DNA of 64,000 nt from Eutrigla gurnardus (GCA_963514095.1 OY741264.1:13104054-13168053); one strand, 5' to 3'; positions 51,129 through 62,109 are shown, counted from the first letter of the stretch. Program-made: numbers and translations. Notes: generated by a model not told the origin, from the letters alone.

Positions 51129-52888
51129 ATGCTGCGGCTGACAGCCTTCCAATATGATTCCAGATCTCTGTGACCTGCAATGTACTGCCCTCTGAGCCTC
51201 TGGAGACGGGCCTCCAACTCCCTCCACTTGCATCTCCTTGTTGGAGGAGCATCACCCCGGTCTGCCATCTCCAGCTTCTCCTCAGCAAGCTGCTGCTGGT
51301 CTTTCAGGTGGCGAAGAAACATCCATAGCGATGGGTGGCGCACTTGAACGGCATCGTTCAGAGTGCGATGATAAGCTAAAAACAAAAAACAACTTGTTTA
51401 AAAAATGTTAAAGGGTATTGATTATGCTGATTGTGGCTTTATAAACATGAAAATACATAGGCCTAGCTTTTTTTTTTTTTTTTAGGTGTTTAGGCCGAGA
51501 TGACGCACAAAAATTAAACTCTCTGTTCATCTGATTATTAGATATAGTTTATTATAAAAGTGCTTTGAGATTGAATGAGCCGCGTTCGATCCTGTTCTGT
51601 TTTTTTCATACTGTTTTATACGAATAAATTAAAATAAATAAATAGCCTAAATAAATCCAATCAAATCAATTAATCAGAAAATCAGTCTTAATCACTTACA
51701 TTCAACATGGTTGTTGGTCCTTTGTTCCATGTTTCTCTCAAACACATTCCACATTGCAGGGGGGAAGGCTGCTCCAGGGTGGACGTAGATGTTGCGGACA
51801 TATTGCAAGAAGTCCTGCAGCTCTGGGTGGTCCCGCTGGGCGCGCCTGGTGTTACGTTGATGAACCAGCAGATCAAAGTTGTTTTGGACCAGGGCCAGTG
51901 GCAGGTGGCCCAGTGCCATCACTTTACGGATGACTGCTGTCAAACGATTGTTACCGCGAAATGCAGGAGCCAGTCCAAGTCCCTGTACCCTCTTCCACAG
52001 GGCCTGGTTAAAATGGAAATAGCATCCACACACTCGAGACCTCGGAAACTCTGTTTCCAGCGCAGTTAGCAGTGCCTGTTCAAAGTCGCAGATGACTTTG
52101 CGAGGTCTCCAGTGGTGGTGCGTAATTCTCCTGGTTGCTCTCTTAACACAGTTGAACACTTGGCGGTAGTGTCCAATCGTGCGCTGGCTCATGAGGACAT
52201 GTACCAGAGGGACGACAAAGCCATGCACGTCCCCTAGTACCGTGAAAACCTGGTTGTAGGGGCGTGGGCAGGACTTGAATGTCGCGTCCATGTATACAGT
52301 TCTACAGTGTCGCAGCTTCTTCAAGTTGTCGTCTGTGGCAAAGACTGCAATGCCCCAGTCGTCATCTTTGTGGCAGAGAAATTGGTCCCTGCCCCATGTT
52401 TCCCCCCATGGCCCTTCAATTCTGACCTCCTCAATTGTAGCTGGGATGGGAGGCATCACGGCTGTACGGGCTCTGGACATGACAGACCTCACTGAGAGGA
52501 AGCCCTGAGGTGGTGCGATGTCACCTCCACCCTGGAGTCGACGTTGCCGCCTCTGACGCCGCTGCAGGTCTACTCTTTGGGCGTTGTAGACCCTTCGGAT
52601 TGGGACCGTGGGTTCTCTCTGTACCTCTGCTGTAAGCACTTGCCGGAAACCTGCATTGTGCAACATTTGTCGGTCAGGGGGATGCACGTGCTCTCCAACG
52701 TCCTGCACAATGATATGAGGATCGTCCTCATCCACATCGAAGATGTTCGTCCTCAATACTGCCCTGCAGTTTAATCTCCAACATCTCCATCTGATATTTT
52801 CTAGGTTGGTGCGGTGCCTGTGGTACCTAAAGTTTTCAAAAACCAACACTTTACCCCCTCGATCTCCAGTGATTAACGTAGCCATCAT
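51119..52888 (-). CDS. MULE transposase with N-terminal FLYWCH zinc finger
   Basis: Exon 1 runs 52888-51700 (ATG ATG GCT start) to a GTAAGTG donor; exon 2 runs 51375-51119 after a TTTGTTTTTAG acceptor; about 480 residues in all. FLYWCH finger near residues 5-70: KVLVFENFRYHRHRTNLENI, RWRCWRLNCRA and GEHVHPPD. A basic Arg/Gln run follows (RRQRRQRRLQ), then the MULE core: VYMDATFKSCPRPYNQVFTV (first Asp), KVICDFEQALLTALETEFP (second Asp), the C-x2-H motif GCYFHFNQALWKRVQG, and NNHVE at the junction, probably holding the catalytic Glu. Exon 2 is a C-terminal helical domain (HPSLWMFLRHLKDQQQLAEE). No stop or frameshift seen, so it may be functional. Confidence 0.9.
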
Positions 52889-53676
52889 CTACTCATTGGT
52901 AATAAACCATGGCCACAGGAAGTAGGGGTGCTGGGAGTGATGCAGCACCCCTAGTGGCCTGAGTAAATTGAAAAAAGAGAGAAATGTTTCAAATAATTAT
53001 AAATATGCAGCCTATAATTTATGTTGAGTGTTTTGACTAATTAGATCTTCCATGTTGAACTCTTTTTATAGGCCTAGACCTATGTAATCTTCTTAGTTTT
53101 CCCACTGAGAGAAACAGAGCGCACCCTGGCAACTCTCAGTGAGCTGCAGGTGAGTAGGGAGGAGAGCGCAGCACCTTTTTTTTTTTTTTTTTTACGGAAG
53201 CATCCATAGTTTTCTTTGTTTGATATTCCCACTAGTTTGCACCATGCAGGTACTGGCTTTATAAAACGAATTTCGTCTTTCTTTAGATATCATGTAGCCT
53301 ACTGGACATACTGTTATGTCGACGCAAATCGGGGATTTCTCTGGTGGTCTAATGAATGAACGTGCATTTCTACACGATAGAGGCTATGTGTAAACGTGCA
53401 TGGTAGGCCTATGTGTAAAAATTATAAAACATGAACGATTTTTTTTGTGTGTGAATTATATTTATTGTATTTGCTGCCCAACATCATTTTAGGAAAAGTC
53501 ACAGAGTGAGAGCGCCGTTTGTCAAGCTGGATAGACCAGATCGTACCAGACAGGAGGTCGGGCACCGAGGCGAGAGAATCCGGTCGATTTTCAAAATAAT
53601 ATAAATTAAATTATGATTAATTTATTTGTTGCTTGTCCATCTGTAGCCTAAATATTTGTCAGGTTCGTCTGCACAC

Positions 53677-53728
<52 letters not shown>

Positions 53729-54088
53729 AGCTGATCCATTTTTTTCCTCATGTTCTTAGTCCAAAGTTTGCACTGCGATGATGCGCGTGCATTTGTGCGT
53801 GTGTGTGTGTGGGGGGGGGGGGTTCGTGTGGGTGTCATAGTGCAGTGGTACTTGACTGGAGTTGAAATATTATCATCAGAAGCTGTAAAACCAGAACCAG
53901 TCCCAGAAGCTCCAGGCCCGGAGACCCAGAGAGGGGACCCTCCCAAAGCGCTCCCCGAGAATGGTGCATTGCCGCCCGCGTAAAATACGTGAGGGAGAGG
54001 GCTGGAAGATTTGACGCTTTTTTCAAAACTCCGATCTAAAATATCAGATTATACCACTTTTCCTTGGTCGATTGAGTCCAGTAAAAAG

Positions 54089-54127
<39 letters not shown>

Positions 54128-54139
54128 CTCCGCGTCCGT
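52889..54139. other. MULE 5' region
   Basis: Upstream of the transposase start. Contains the hairpin at 52928-52958, a long T run near 53178, (CA)n at 53681-53727, a (GT)nG run near 53797-53822 and (GA)n at 54089-54124. No second gene seen; the frames at 53659-54026 are low-complexity artefacts. Confidence 0.55.
52928..52958. repeat. Short hairpin TAGGGGTGCTG...CAGCACCCCTA
   Basis: 11-bp perfect arms around a 9-base loop, about 40 bp upstream of the MULE transposase ATG. It could act in the transcript or be the collapsed remnant of a TAGGGGTG-ended hAT. No flanking duplication. Confidence 0.65.
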
Positions 54140-54405
54140 CAACCGGCAACGGTGGGGAACATAGGACCCTTTATTTAAAAAAGGGTCCTATGTTTCCCGG
54201 GTCTTTGGGTGAACAGTGGGGAACATAGGACCTTTTTTTAAAAAAAAGGGTCCTATGTTCCCCGGTTCCATACAAAGCGGGGAACATAGGACCTTTTGGG
54301 TGAACAGCGGGGAACATAGGACCTTTTTATAAAAGAAGGGTCCTATGTTCCCCGGTTCCATACAAAGCGGGGAACATAGGACCCGGGGAACATAGGGATG
54401 ATCCC
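54140..54405. repeat. Right terminal region of the MULE, GGGGAACATAGG palindromes
   Basis: About ten copies of GGGGAACATAGGACC in alternating orientation, several separated by TTTATTTAAAAAA-type or CCATACAAAGC spacers. A segment near 54220-54280 is repeated near 54300-54375. Confidence 0.92.
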
Positions 54406-55431
54406 AATAAAATGATACTCACCTTTTAATATGAGGGTACAAACGTGCCCTCCACCTCCTCTGTTATCCTCTCCTTTCCTCCCCTCCTCTCCTCCTCTCC
54501 TCTCTCTGAAAGACAAATATAAGAAAAAGGGAGTTAAAGTCGAGAAAATCTCATAATCAGAAATAAAATGATACTCACCTTTTTATATAAGGGTACAAAC
54601 GTCCCCTCCACCTCCTCTGTTCTTCTCTCCTTTCCTTCCCTGCTCTCCTACTCCTCTCCTCTCCTCCTGCTCTCCTCTCTCTGAAAGACAAATATAAGAA
54701 AAAGGGAGTTAAAGTCGAGAAAATCTCATAATCAGAAATAAAATGATACTCACCTTTTTATATAAGGGTACAAACATGCCCTCCACCTCCTCTGTTCTCC
54801 TCTCCTCTTCTTTCCTTTCCTGCTCTCCTCCTCCCCTCCCCTCCTCTTCTCGCCTCCTCCTCCTCTCCTCTCTCTGAAAGACAAATATAAGAAAAAGGGA
54901 GTTAAAGTCGAGAAAATCTCACAATCAGAAATAAAATGATACTCACCTTTTTATATAAGGGTACAAACGTGCTCTCCACCTCCTCCTCCTCTCCTCCTCC
55001 TCCTCCTCCTTTCCTCCTCTCCTCTCTCTGAAAGACAAATATAAGAAAAAGGGAGTTAAAGTCGAGAAAATCTCATAATCAGAAATAAAATGATACTCAC
55101 CTTTTTATATAAGGGTACAAACGTGCCCTCCACCTCCTCCTCCTCCTACTTTCCTCCTCCTCCTCTCCTCTCTCTGAAAGACAAATATAAGAAAAAGCGA
55201 GTTAAAGTCGAGAAAATCTCACAATCAGAAATAAAATGATACTCACCTTTTTATATAAGGGTACAAACGTGCCCTCCACCTCCTCCTTCTCCTTCTCCTC
55301 CTTTCCTCCTCTCCTCTCCTCCTCCTCTCCTCTCTCTGAAAGACAAATATAAGAAAAAGGGAGTTAAAGTCGAGAAAATCTCATAATCAGAAATAAAATG
55401 ATACTCACCTTTTTATATAAGGGTACAAACG
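54406..55431. repeat. Satellite array, third block
   Basis: Six to seven units. ATACTCACC landmarks lie near 54415, 54571, 54743, 54938, 55090, 55238 and 55401; spacing is about 148-195 bp. The core is highly conserved while the polypyrimidine run changes length. The last unit is cut after GGGTACAAAC by the DIRS element. Confidence 0.93.
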
Positions 55432-55637
55432 AAAGTTACAAATGTAACTACGGTTCTATGAATCCTGGATGACCGCCAGAGCATCTTGTCACTCAGAATC
55501 CGTGTGTTTTCGCGATAAGATTCTGGGAACAGATCCTCTTACGACACCGGAAGATATAGCCTTCCCGGTGTCACGTGGGGGTCATAGGTGACTATGTTGT
55601 TATTGGTACTCGAAATGCGCATGCGCGAGGTGGAGGT

Positions 55638-55716
55638 ATCCAGTGCTTTAAGCACCGCCTCTGGCGTTCTATTTCATCCTTACTGACCGCCAGCGGCGGT
55701 GCTTAAAGCACTGGAT
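55638..55716. repeat. 22-bp perfect inverted repeat in the DIRS end
   Basis: Arms TCCAGTGCTTTAAGCACCGCC-like (55638-55659) and its exact inverse (55695-55716) around a 35-base loop. The repeat lies just past the recombinase stop. In DIRS elements such complementary regions are thought to help circle formation. Confidence 0.85.
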
Positions 55717-55756
55717 GACCCATACCAACAAGGTCACAAAGAATCCAACACCCACC

Positions 55757-57349
55757 TCACTCATCGGGGGCAGCAGCGCTTGGACACAGGACCACACCCA
55801 TCGGATGGGGAGCGGCGACGTTGACACGATAAAAACGTGCAAATGTGCCAGGTGACGTCCATGATGCCGCAGCACAGATCGCCTCCAGGGGCACCCCTCT
55901 TAGTGCCGCCCATGATGTTGAAACACTCCTGGTGGAATGACACCTTACCCCGGATGGCGTGGGGCGGCCACTGGCCCCATAGGCATGCGTGATCGCATCC
56001 ACAACCCAGTGGGACAGCCGCTGCTTGGAAAGCGCACGGCCTCTGTTAGGGCCACTATGACACACAAACAGCTGTTCCGACTGCCGCATACCGGCAGTAG
56101 CGGCAATATAAGCCTCAAGTGCCCGTACCGGGCACAGCAGCTCCGACTGACCATCCTCAGACAGGGAGTCAAAGCGTGCGAGCTGGATAGGCTGGTTAAG
56201 ATGGGCACGTGAAAGCACCTTGGGTAGGAACGCCACATTCGGCCACAGGACCACCCCTGAGCCATCAGGGTTCCACCGCAGGCAGGTATCAGCCACGGTG
56301 AGGGCATGCAACTCCCCGACCCTCTTCGCAGAGGTAATGGCGAGCAGAAAAGCCGTCTTCATAGAAAGCCATTTCAACCCTACCTGGGTCAAAGGCTCAA
56401 AGGGAGGAGCGGACACGGCCTCCAGCACCAGGGGCAGGTCCCATGCTGGAGCCCTCAGGGTCCTAGGGGGACGCAGCCTCAGAGCCCCTCTAAGGAAGAG
56501 GGACACCAACCTGTGGCACCCCACTGTGGCTCCGTCGACCATCTCGTGTTGGGAAGAAATAGCAGCCACATAGACTCTTAAGGTGGAAGGAGCGCGACCA
56601 CCATCCAGCAGGGACTGCAGAAACTCCAGAACAGTGGCCACAGAGCAACGTGCTGGATCTACTGCCTTATCCACACACCAGTTAGAGAACAGCCTCCATC
56701 TGTTCTCATATTGAACCCGGGTAGATGGTGCCCTGGCATTCAGAATAGTACGCCTGACGTCCGCAGGGCAAACCCTCAGCAGTGGGTCGGGCCCACCCCT
56801 GAAGAGGGGAAGGCGGAGGAGGATGTCGTCTACACGCCGAGGCGACAGATACGCCCTCATAGTGACCGAGTCCAGGACCATCCCCAGGTATACTACCTGT
56901 TGGGATAGGTCCAGGACACTCTTTGAAAAATTTACTGTCAGGCCCAGCCGGGCCACGTGCTGAAGCAGCCGAGCCATATCCTGGGCCACCAGACACCGGG
57001 ATGGTGCACAGACCAGCCAGTCGTCTAAATATGGCAGAACCTTCATGCCCTGCTTCTGCAGGGGTGCCAGAGCTGCCGAAACAACCCTGGTGAACACCCG
57101 CGGGGAGAGGGAGAGGCCAAAGGGAAGAACCCTGAACTGAAAATGCCGGCCGCGAAAAGCAAATCTCAGGAAGCATCGATGGTGCAACGCAATTGGGACA
57201 TGGAAGTACGCATCCTTTAGATCTACAGTGGTGAACCACTCCCCCCTGGTCACCACACGAAGCGTGTCTGACGCGGTCAGCATGTGAAATGGAAGCACCT
57301 TCAGGAACCTGTTGAGTCCCCTCAGGTCGAGAATGGGGCGAAATCTCAC
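55757..57349 (-). pseudogene. DIRS reverse transcriptase fused in frame to tyrosine recombinase
   Basis: One open frame of about 530 residues. RT part: RFRPILDLRGLNRFLKVLPF, FTTVDLKDAYFHVPIALHHR, LPFGLSLSPRVFTRVVSAAL and VLPYLDDWLV (catalytic YLDD, 57020-57036). After LSPRRVDDILLRLPLF it passes straight to the recombinase (APSTRVQYENRWRLFSNWCV) with its Arg (SAKRVGEL, codon 56321-56323), H-x-x-R (CHSTR, 55928-55940) and Tyr (FARFYRV, 55829-55831). RNase H and the methyltransferase-like domain normally between them are missing. The upstream RT part (LSALLAKGAIEPVDPLLHPR, GFYSRYFLVTKKG; 57566-57350) is in another frame because of a shift near 57350. Confidence 0.9.
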
Positions 57350-57550
57350 CTTTCTTTGTTACCAGAAAGTACCTGGAGTAGAACCCCCTGGGGTGTAGCA
57401 GAGGGTCCACTGGCTCGATTGCACCCTTGGCCAGGAGGGCGGACAACTCCTGGCTCAGAGCTAAGGCCTTCGCCGGATCGTTGACAACAGTCATTTTGAC
57501 CCGGCTGAAGGCCAGGGGCCGGCGTCGGAACTGCAATTCGTACCCCTGGG

Positions 57551-58855
57551 TTAAGGTGGAAACCACCCAGGGGTCTGAAGTACAGGCAGCCCAGTAACTG
57601 AGCTGCTGTTGGAAAAAACATCCGACGACCGGCCCCGTGGCCCTAGCGCCTGCCCCCCCCCGCCTCTCGAGGCTCTGGGGGGGGGGCGACGGTCAGGCTG
57701 CGGGGCACGAGGCTGCCGGGAAGGTAGGCGCCCGGGGGGCCGAAAGTCATCAACAGGCTGCTGAGCAGGCCGCTGAGACCTCCACAGGCCACCAGGGTAA
57801 CCAGGTGGCTGAGAGCACTGCCGGGGGACAGCCGAGGGGCCCCTGGGCCTGCTAGGAGCGGACACACTCCTGCGTAGACCGGATAGCCGCTGCCTGGTCT
57901 GAGTAGCCTGGGCAGCTCTCTCCAGCGCCTCCAGGGCAGCAGAACCAAAGAACTCCCCAGGTTCTACCGGTACAGCACGAAGAACCTTCCTACATGACTC
58001 CGACAGGGGCGACTGAGCGAGCTAAACCTGGCGGCGAGCCTCGACAATGGTGGACATTGTGCGCCCCAACTCCCTCGACATGAGGGCAAATGCCTGTAAC
58101 GAGGCATCACTCAGACTCTGCAGCGACGGATCAATCTGCGCCTGCTGCAGAGAGGTAGAAAGGCCCAGCAGTAGGTGGGAAAGGGAATTGCCAATCCGAC
58201 CCATGCGTCCCGCAGCATCATAGGCCTTTGTGAGAAGGTCGTCCGTGACCCTGCACTGAGGCTGGGGACACCTGGCATCCGGCCTCAAAGCCTCATCAGG
58301 AGCCAAAATGAGGGCCGCAATGGCAGGCTCAACTGGTGGCATACGGCCTAGCCCAACCTGTGCCGCATCATGCATGGCAGCCAAGGTCCGGGCGTCTCAA
58401 GTACTCCTCTGAAGGAGGAACAGTGAGTGCGGTCGGGGCAGGGCTGCGCCTGAAAAAGGCGCTAGCCTGAGCCGCGTCTGTCTGTGGCACATCCAGCTGT
58501 AGGCGAGCAAGGGCCATACGCATGATGGCCCCGATAGAGGTGTCTGCTGCCCCCTGCAGAGAGCTCCGAGCAGAGGAGCAGGAGGCCTCCCCCAATGTGT
58601 GGGAGGTGTCGTCCTCCGTAACAGCCTCACGGAACAGGCCAGACGAAGCCGCCAGCGACAGGGCATCGTCCAGCACAGGCGCATCCTCCGAGGGGGGGTC
58701 AGGCTGTAGCCCAGCCGGCCCCCGACCAGCCCCAGGCTGAAGGGCCAGGAGGAGCGCCTTCATCTGCTCCATGTCGGCCGCCAAACCGTCCACCTTGGAG
58801 GACAGCCCGCCCCTCCCCTTTTTCTTGGGGGGGCACCCATGGCCGCAGCTCCCTC
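57551..58855 (-). pseudogene. DIRS gag-like ORF
   Basis: Minus strand. It opens near 58850 (KKKGRGGLSSKVDGLAADME), runs to TGA at 58370, and after a frameshift near 58385 continues VGLGRMPPVEPAIAALILAP, DDLLTKAYDAAGRMGRIGNS and LSRELGRTMSTIVEARRQV-like sequence. There is one TAG near 58022, then LAQSPLSESCRKVLRAVPVE and an Arg/Pro/Gly-rich tail ending about 57551. This matches the layout of fish DIRS ORF1. Two lesions make it non-functional. Confidence 0.75.
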
Positions 58856-61183
58856 ATGTCAATGACAGCAGTGCTGTTTCAAATGCATGTAACGCACTGG
58901 GCAAGGTCACCCCGTCCTCCTGTAGCTTCAAGCTTAGACTGCAATTGAACAACCATTGAGGGGACAAAGAGGATATCAAAATCAATGGATGATATTTGCT
59001 TAAGTCACACAATCACCCAAACTAACACAAATAATAACCTGCCATGAAATTACTGATACATGTGAGCAAGCTTCAGAGACCTACCCACTCCATTACTCAG
59101 TAATGTCTACTTATGTACCTCATTAGTTAAGGTATTAAGACTATACACACCAACTCAGAACATGCAGAATATCTTGCACCAAAGCCACAAACAGCAGGTG
59201 TTTGTAGTCCTTCAGGACTTGGATGCACTGCCTGGCTCTTCCCAGCATGTCGGCACTGGCAGATCTTAGGGAAAATGAAAAAATGTTAAGAATATGAACT
59301 TAAAATTAGGCAATTATTTAGAGTCACTAACATCACATCATGTCGCTTATCACAGTGTACCGTGTTTCAAGAGTATTCTCCATGTGTGTCAGGACTGGAA
59401 TGTAGTCTTTCATCAAGGTGTTGAGGGCTTTGGCAATGTGAGGGAGCCATCTCGTTCCTCCAAGATTTGTTGGCTTCCAGATCTTGATCTGCAGGACCTC
59501 TGCTAACTCACGCAGCTCTCTCCAGGCCTTAGGCGAATAGTGGTACTGCTTATACAGGCCCTGCAGTAAGTCAGTTACCTGTACAGAAAATCACAATACA
59601 TACATACCTTTCTTTTCACTTGGCATGGCCATTTCTTGCACCTTGACATGTCTAAATACACTGACATAACCAATATTACATGAATCAATTTCACTTACTT
59701 TCTTCATGTTGGCATGTTGGTTGATGGTATCCATGGCTGCCAGTTCCAATCCATGACCAAGGCACTGGATGTTAACCAGATATGGAATCTCTTGGCGCAG
59801 AAGGGTTGACACTCCCCAACGTCGTCCCACCATGACGGCAGCCCCGTCAGACCCAAAGCCAACTGTCTTCATCTTCCAGTCATGTAGCCCACTTTTCTGT
59901 AGGGCTAAAAACATGGTTAACAAAATTCAATAAGTCTTAATGTGTTTTTTAAATTCATTTGATTATTTACTTATATTTGTGTGAAAGGACAGTTTACATT
60001 AATGAACTTTTCTTAAAATAATATGCCAAACTATAGCCAGAAGCTATTTTCCTCTATTCACCTGTTGAACATAGAGATGATATAAGAAACAGCTATCAGT
60101 GTGCACAAAAAATATGTAACAGGACTGAGTTGTAATTTTTCTCCCCTTACCAATACTTCACTTTGTCATTTTTGAACTAATTTATGGATGCATCATCTTA
60201 CCAGAATTAATGGCCTCACAGTGTCCTGGAGCAGTGGCATGTGTTAATTCTTCCACTGCTACAAAGACATTGTTGGGCTGCCCATGTCTTATCATTCTTA
60301 TGTAGATGCCCTCCAGGTCCCTCACGCTGACATCCGTGGCTGCATCAGCCAGGACGCTAATGAAGGGTGCTGTGTTGATTTGTTTGAAGATGGGCTCCCA
60401 CATCTCATCGTAAATTACTTCAATAAATCTGTAAACAATATAGAAAATAAATAATGTGGTCAATGTTAGAAAAGCAAAAACAACAATCTTCTTTTCTTTT
60501 TTATGTACCAGTTCATCTTTTTTTTTTTAATAAAATGAATAAATTCACACACTTTCACAATGTTTTTTTAGGACTCAAACTCTTGGACATTTAATTCAGA
60601 AAAAAATACCTTCAAAATGTAAGACTTAATAAAGTCGTGAAAGGACTTTTTAATACTTTTTAAGGGTCTTAATTTTCCCAAAATATCAAAAGTTAACATG
60701 AATGTTAATCACTCACCTCCGGCATGCTTGATCTGACCCGTATCTTGACCCGACGTCCACTCCATTTGTCGTCTGGAGATTTAGAAGAGATGCATACTGC
60801 GTGAATGGCTGCTCCGTTTTGGCGACATGATAAGCTGTCGTTAGACATTTTTTTATCTGGTTGTGGCTCTCCAGGTAGAGTCTTTGGACACAACGGTCCA
60901 TCGGTCCGGGAACATTTCGGTGTTTTTTAGCCTGTACGCAGGCCAGGTGAGGAAGTGACTTGCTATGGCTGTCTAAATTTTGTTTGCGATAGCTGTCGTT
61001 CCCGCGGAAGAAAGAGCCGTTTTTATCGGCTTTCGAAGGAAACTCCCTGCACACCGTACAAAACATACAGGCCCCATCGTACTCCACCCACGAATAAATT
61101 TCCTTCCATGAAGGCAGGAAACTTCTTTTTCTTTTGTCCGTTTCGTATGTTGTTTTTCCTGTTTTTTCCGAGCCGTCCGCCAT
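58856..61183 (-). pseudogene. ZNF862-like hAT transposase, six exons, C-terminus lost
   Basis: Exons on the minus strand: 61183-60717 (ATG; WKEIYSWVEYDGACMFCTVC and SFFRGNDSYRKQNLDSHSKS, TTF-type zinc finger; GTGAGT donor); 60427-60202 (FISVLADAATDVSVRDLEGI, catalytic-core Asp region; GTAAGA donor); about 59898-59699 (VGFGSDGAAVMVGRRWGVST, second Asp region; GTAAGT); about 59579-59361 (AWRELRELAEVLQIKIWKPT, NLGGTRWLPHIAKALNTLMK); about 59267-59146 (GRARQCIQVLKDYKHLLFVA); and 58938-58856 (LQEDGVTLPSALHAFETALL). Splice signals are good and I see no internal stop in the exons. The C-terminal dimerisation domain is absent because the DIRS cuts in after exon 6. Confidence 0.82.
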
Positions 61184-61452
61184 TTCTGTTACCGCCGCAT
61201 GTGAAACAACGTCACCGTACGTCTGCGTCGGTACGTCAGCACGTCAGCACAGAGGCTCAGCCAATCGAAGCACACACAAAAAAAAAAAAAAAAGCAGCAC
61301 ACTGCAACTGCCGCCTCCACAGCAGCAGACAGATGATACGAATTTGTCAGAGTTTGTGCTTGCCCGACCGGGCAAGTCTGAACAGGTTCTACCTGCCCGC
61401 CGGTTATTTTTACTTGCCCCGGGCAATCGGGCAACCGTTATTGTCGAACCCT
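58856..61452 (-). mobile_element. ZNF862-like hAT element, 3' end truncated by DIRS
   Basis: The right end, ...GTTATTGTCGAACCCTG at 61452, reads CAGGGTTCGACAATAACGG on the element's strand, a hAT-type terminus, with CGGGCAA/TTGCCCG words behind it. A six-exon transposase gene follows on the minus strand. The left end is missing where the DIRS begins, so no target duplication can be checked (the expected right copy would be GCTTCGAG). Confidence 0.75.
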
Positions 61453-61775
61453 GGCTTCGAGCGTAAGCGCTGCTGCCAAACAGAAGTCGAATAAAAGCGT
61501 CACCGGGAGCAAAAACACTACTTTCACCGGCAAGCCACACAAAAACAAATTGGTTAGACACCAATAACATTGAGAGCAAGGAGGCCAACGAGTGCTAGGA
61601 TCGGGAGCGAAAACACTGCCTCAACCAACTAACGCCGACACAAACCTGACTCCACGCTGGTCTGGTCTCAGACGAAGATCATCTAGCCACAGCCTCTGGA
61701 GGACGGGTCGCCCGCGGCTCCGACTGTCGTCACGAGGCTGCACGCAGCCAGCTGTAAACAAAAGTTTCCAACTTC
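61453..61775. other. Spacer between hAT and Gmr1-like element
   Basis: No recognised feature. Two similar words (GGGAGCAAAAACACTACTT and GGGAGCGAAAACACTGCCT) occur about 105 bp apart. It could be the 5' part of a LINE, but no diagnostic frame is present. Confidence 0.35.
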
Positions 61776-62106
61776 TGTGACGCCCTGCCCCTCTCTCTGC
61801 CTATTGGTTGTGGGTGGAGATTGGGACAGGGCGTCAGGCCAATTGGCCACACCTGTGGGGGTATAGGGATCCAGAGATTTAAGGGCTGGGTAGCCATGTG
61901 TTCAGACGCTCTCTTTGCTGCTTCTAGGCTGAGCTTTGGGCTCAGTCTTCCACCCGCCTTGTGGTCTTCAGTATAATTTCTTTTGTTTAAGTATAATTAT
62001 TTATGTTTACTTTAACCAGTAAAAATGAGTTACTAATAAATTAGTTTTTGTTTATTTCATGTGTGGACTCCCTTTATTTTGCCACTACCTGACCCGGTGT
62101 GTGACA
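61776..62106 (+). repeat. 5' LTR of a second Gmr1-like element
   Basis: 331 bp, TGTGACGCC...GTGTGACA. GATTTAAGG near 61876 may serve as the TATA region and AATAAA lies near 62034. It differs strongly from the LTR at 11928 apart from its ends, so these are different subfamilies. Confidence 0.85.
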
Positions 62107-62109
62107 AAA

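Larger units (their letters stand above)
48209..54405 (-). mobile_element. Complete Mutator-like element (MULE), 9-bp duplication
   Basis: Ends GGGAGCGTACCTATGTTCTC and (other strand) GGGATCATCCCTATGTTCCC are imperfect inverted repeats. AATAAAATG flanks both sides (48200-48208 and 54406-54414); nine bases is the Mutator hallmark. The two halves of the satellite unit fit together across the element. It encodes a FLYWCH/MULE transposase on the minus strand. The terminal regions (48209-48365 and 54140-54405) consist of many inverted CCTATGTTCCCCGG words. Confidence 0.93.
55432..58855 (-). mobile_element. DIRS-type retrotransposon, internally deleted
   Basis: Minus-strand gag (58793-57551 in two frames), RT and tyrosine recombinase. 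A 22-bp inverted repeat near the left end (55638-55659 and 55695-55716) suits the terminal/internal complementary structure of DIRS elements. The left end begins about GTTACAAATGTAACTACGG. The right boundary (about 58855) is placed where ZNF862-like coding begins. There are no LTRs and no integrase, as expected. Confidence 0.85.

Noticed and set aside
53659..53983. Frames over the CA/GT runs in the MULE
   Set aside because: Runs of VCVCVC / THTHTH from dinucleotide repeats, no conserved motif.
54406..55431. Possible CRISPR-like array (regular repeats with spacers)
   Set aside because: Units are about 150-195 bp with similar, not unique, sequence between landmarks, and the context is vertebrate; it is a satellite.
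56220..57855. Plus-strand frames opposite DIRS RT/recombinase and gag
   Set aside because: Shadow frames; the minus strand carries YLDD and the R-HxxR-Y residues.
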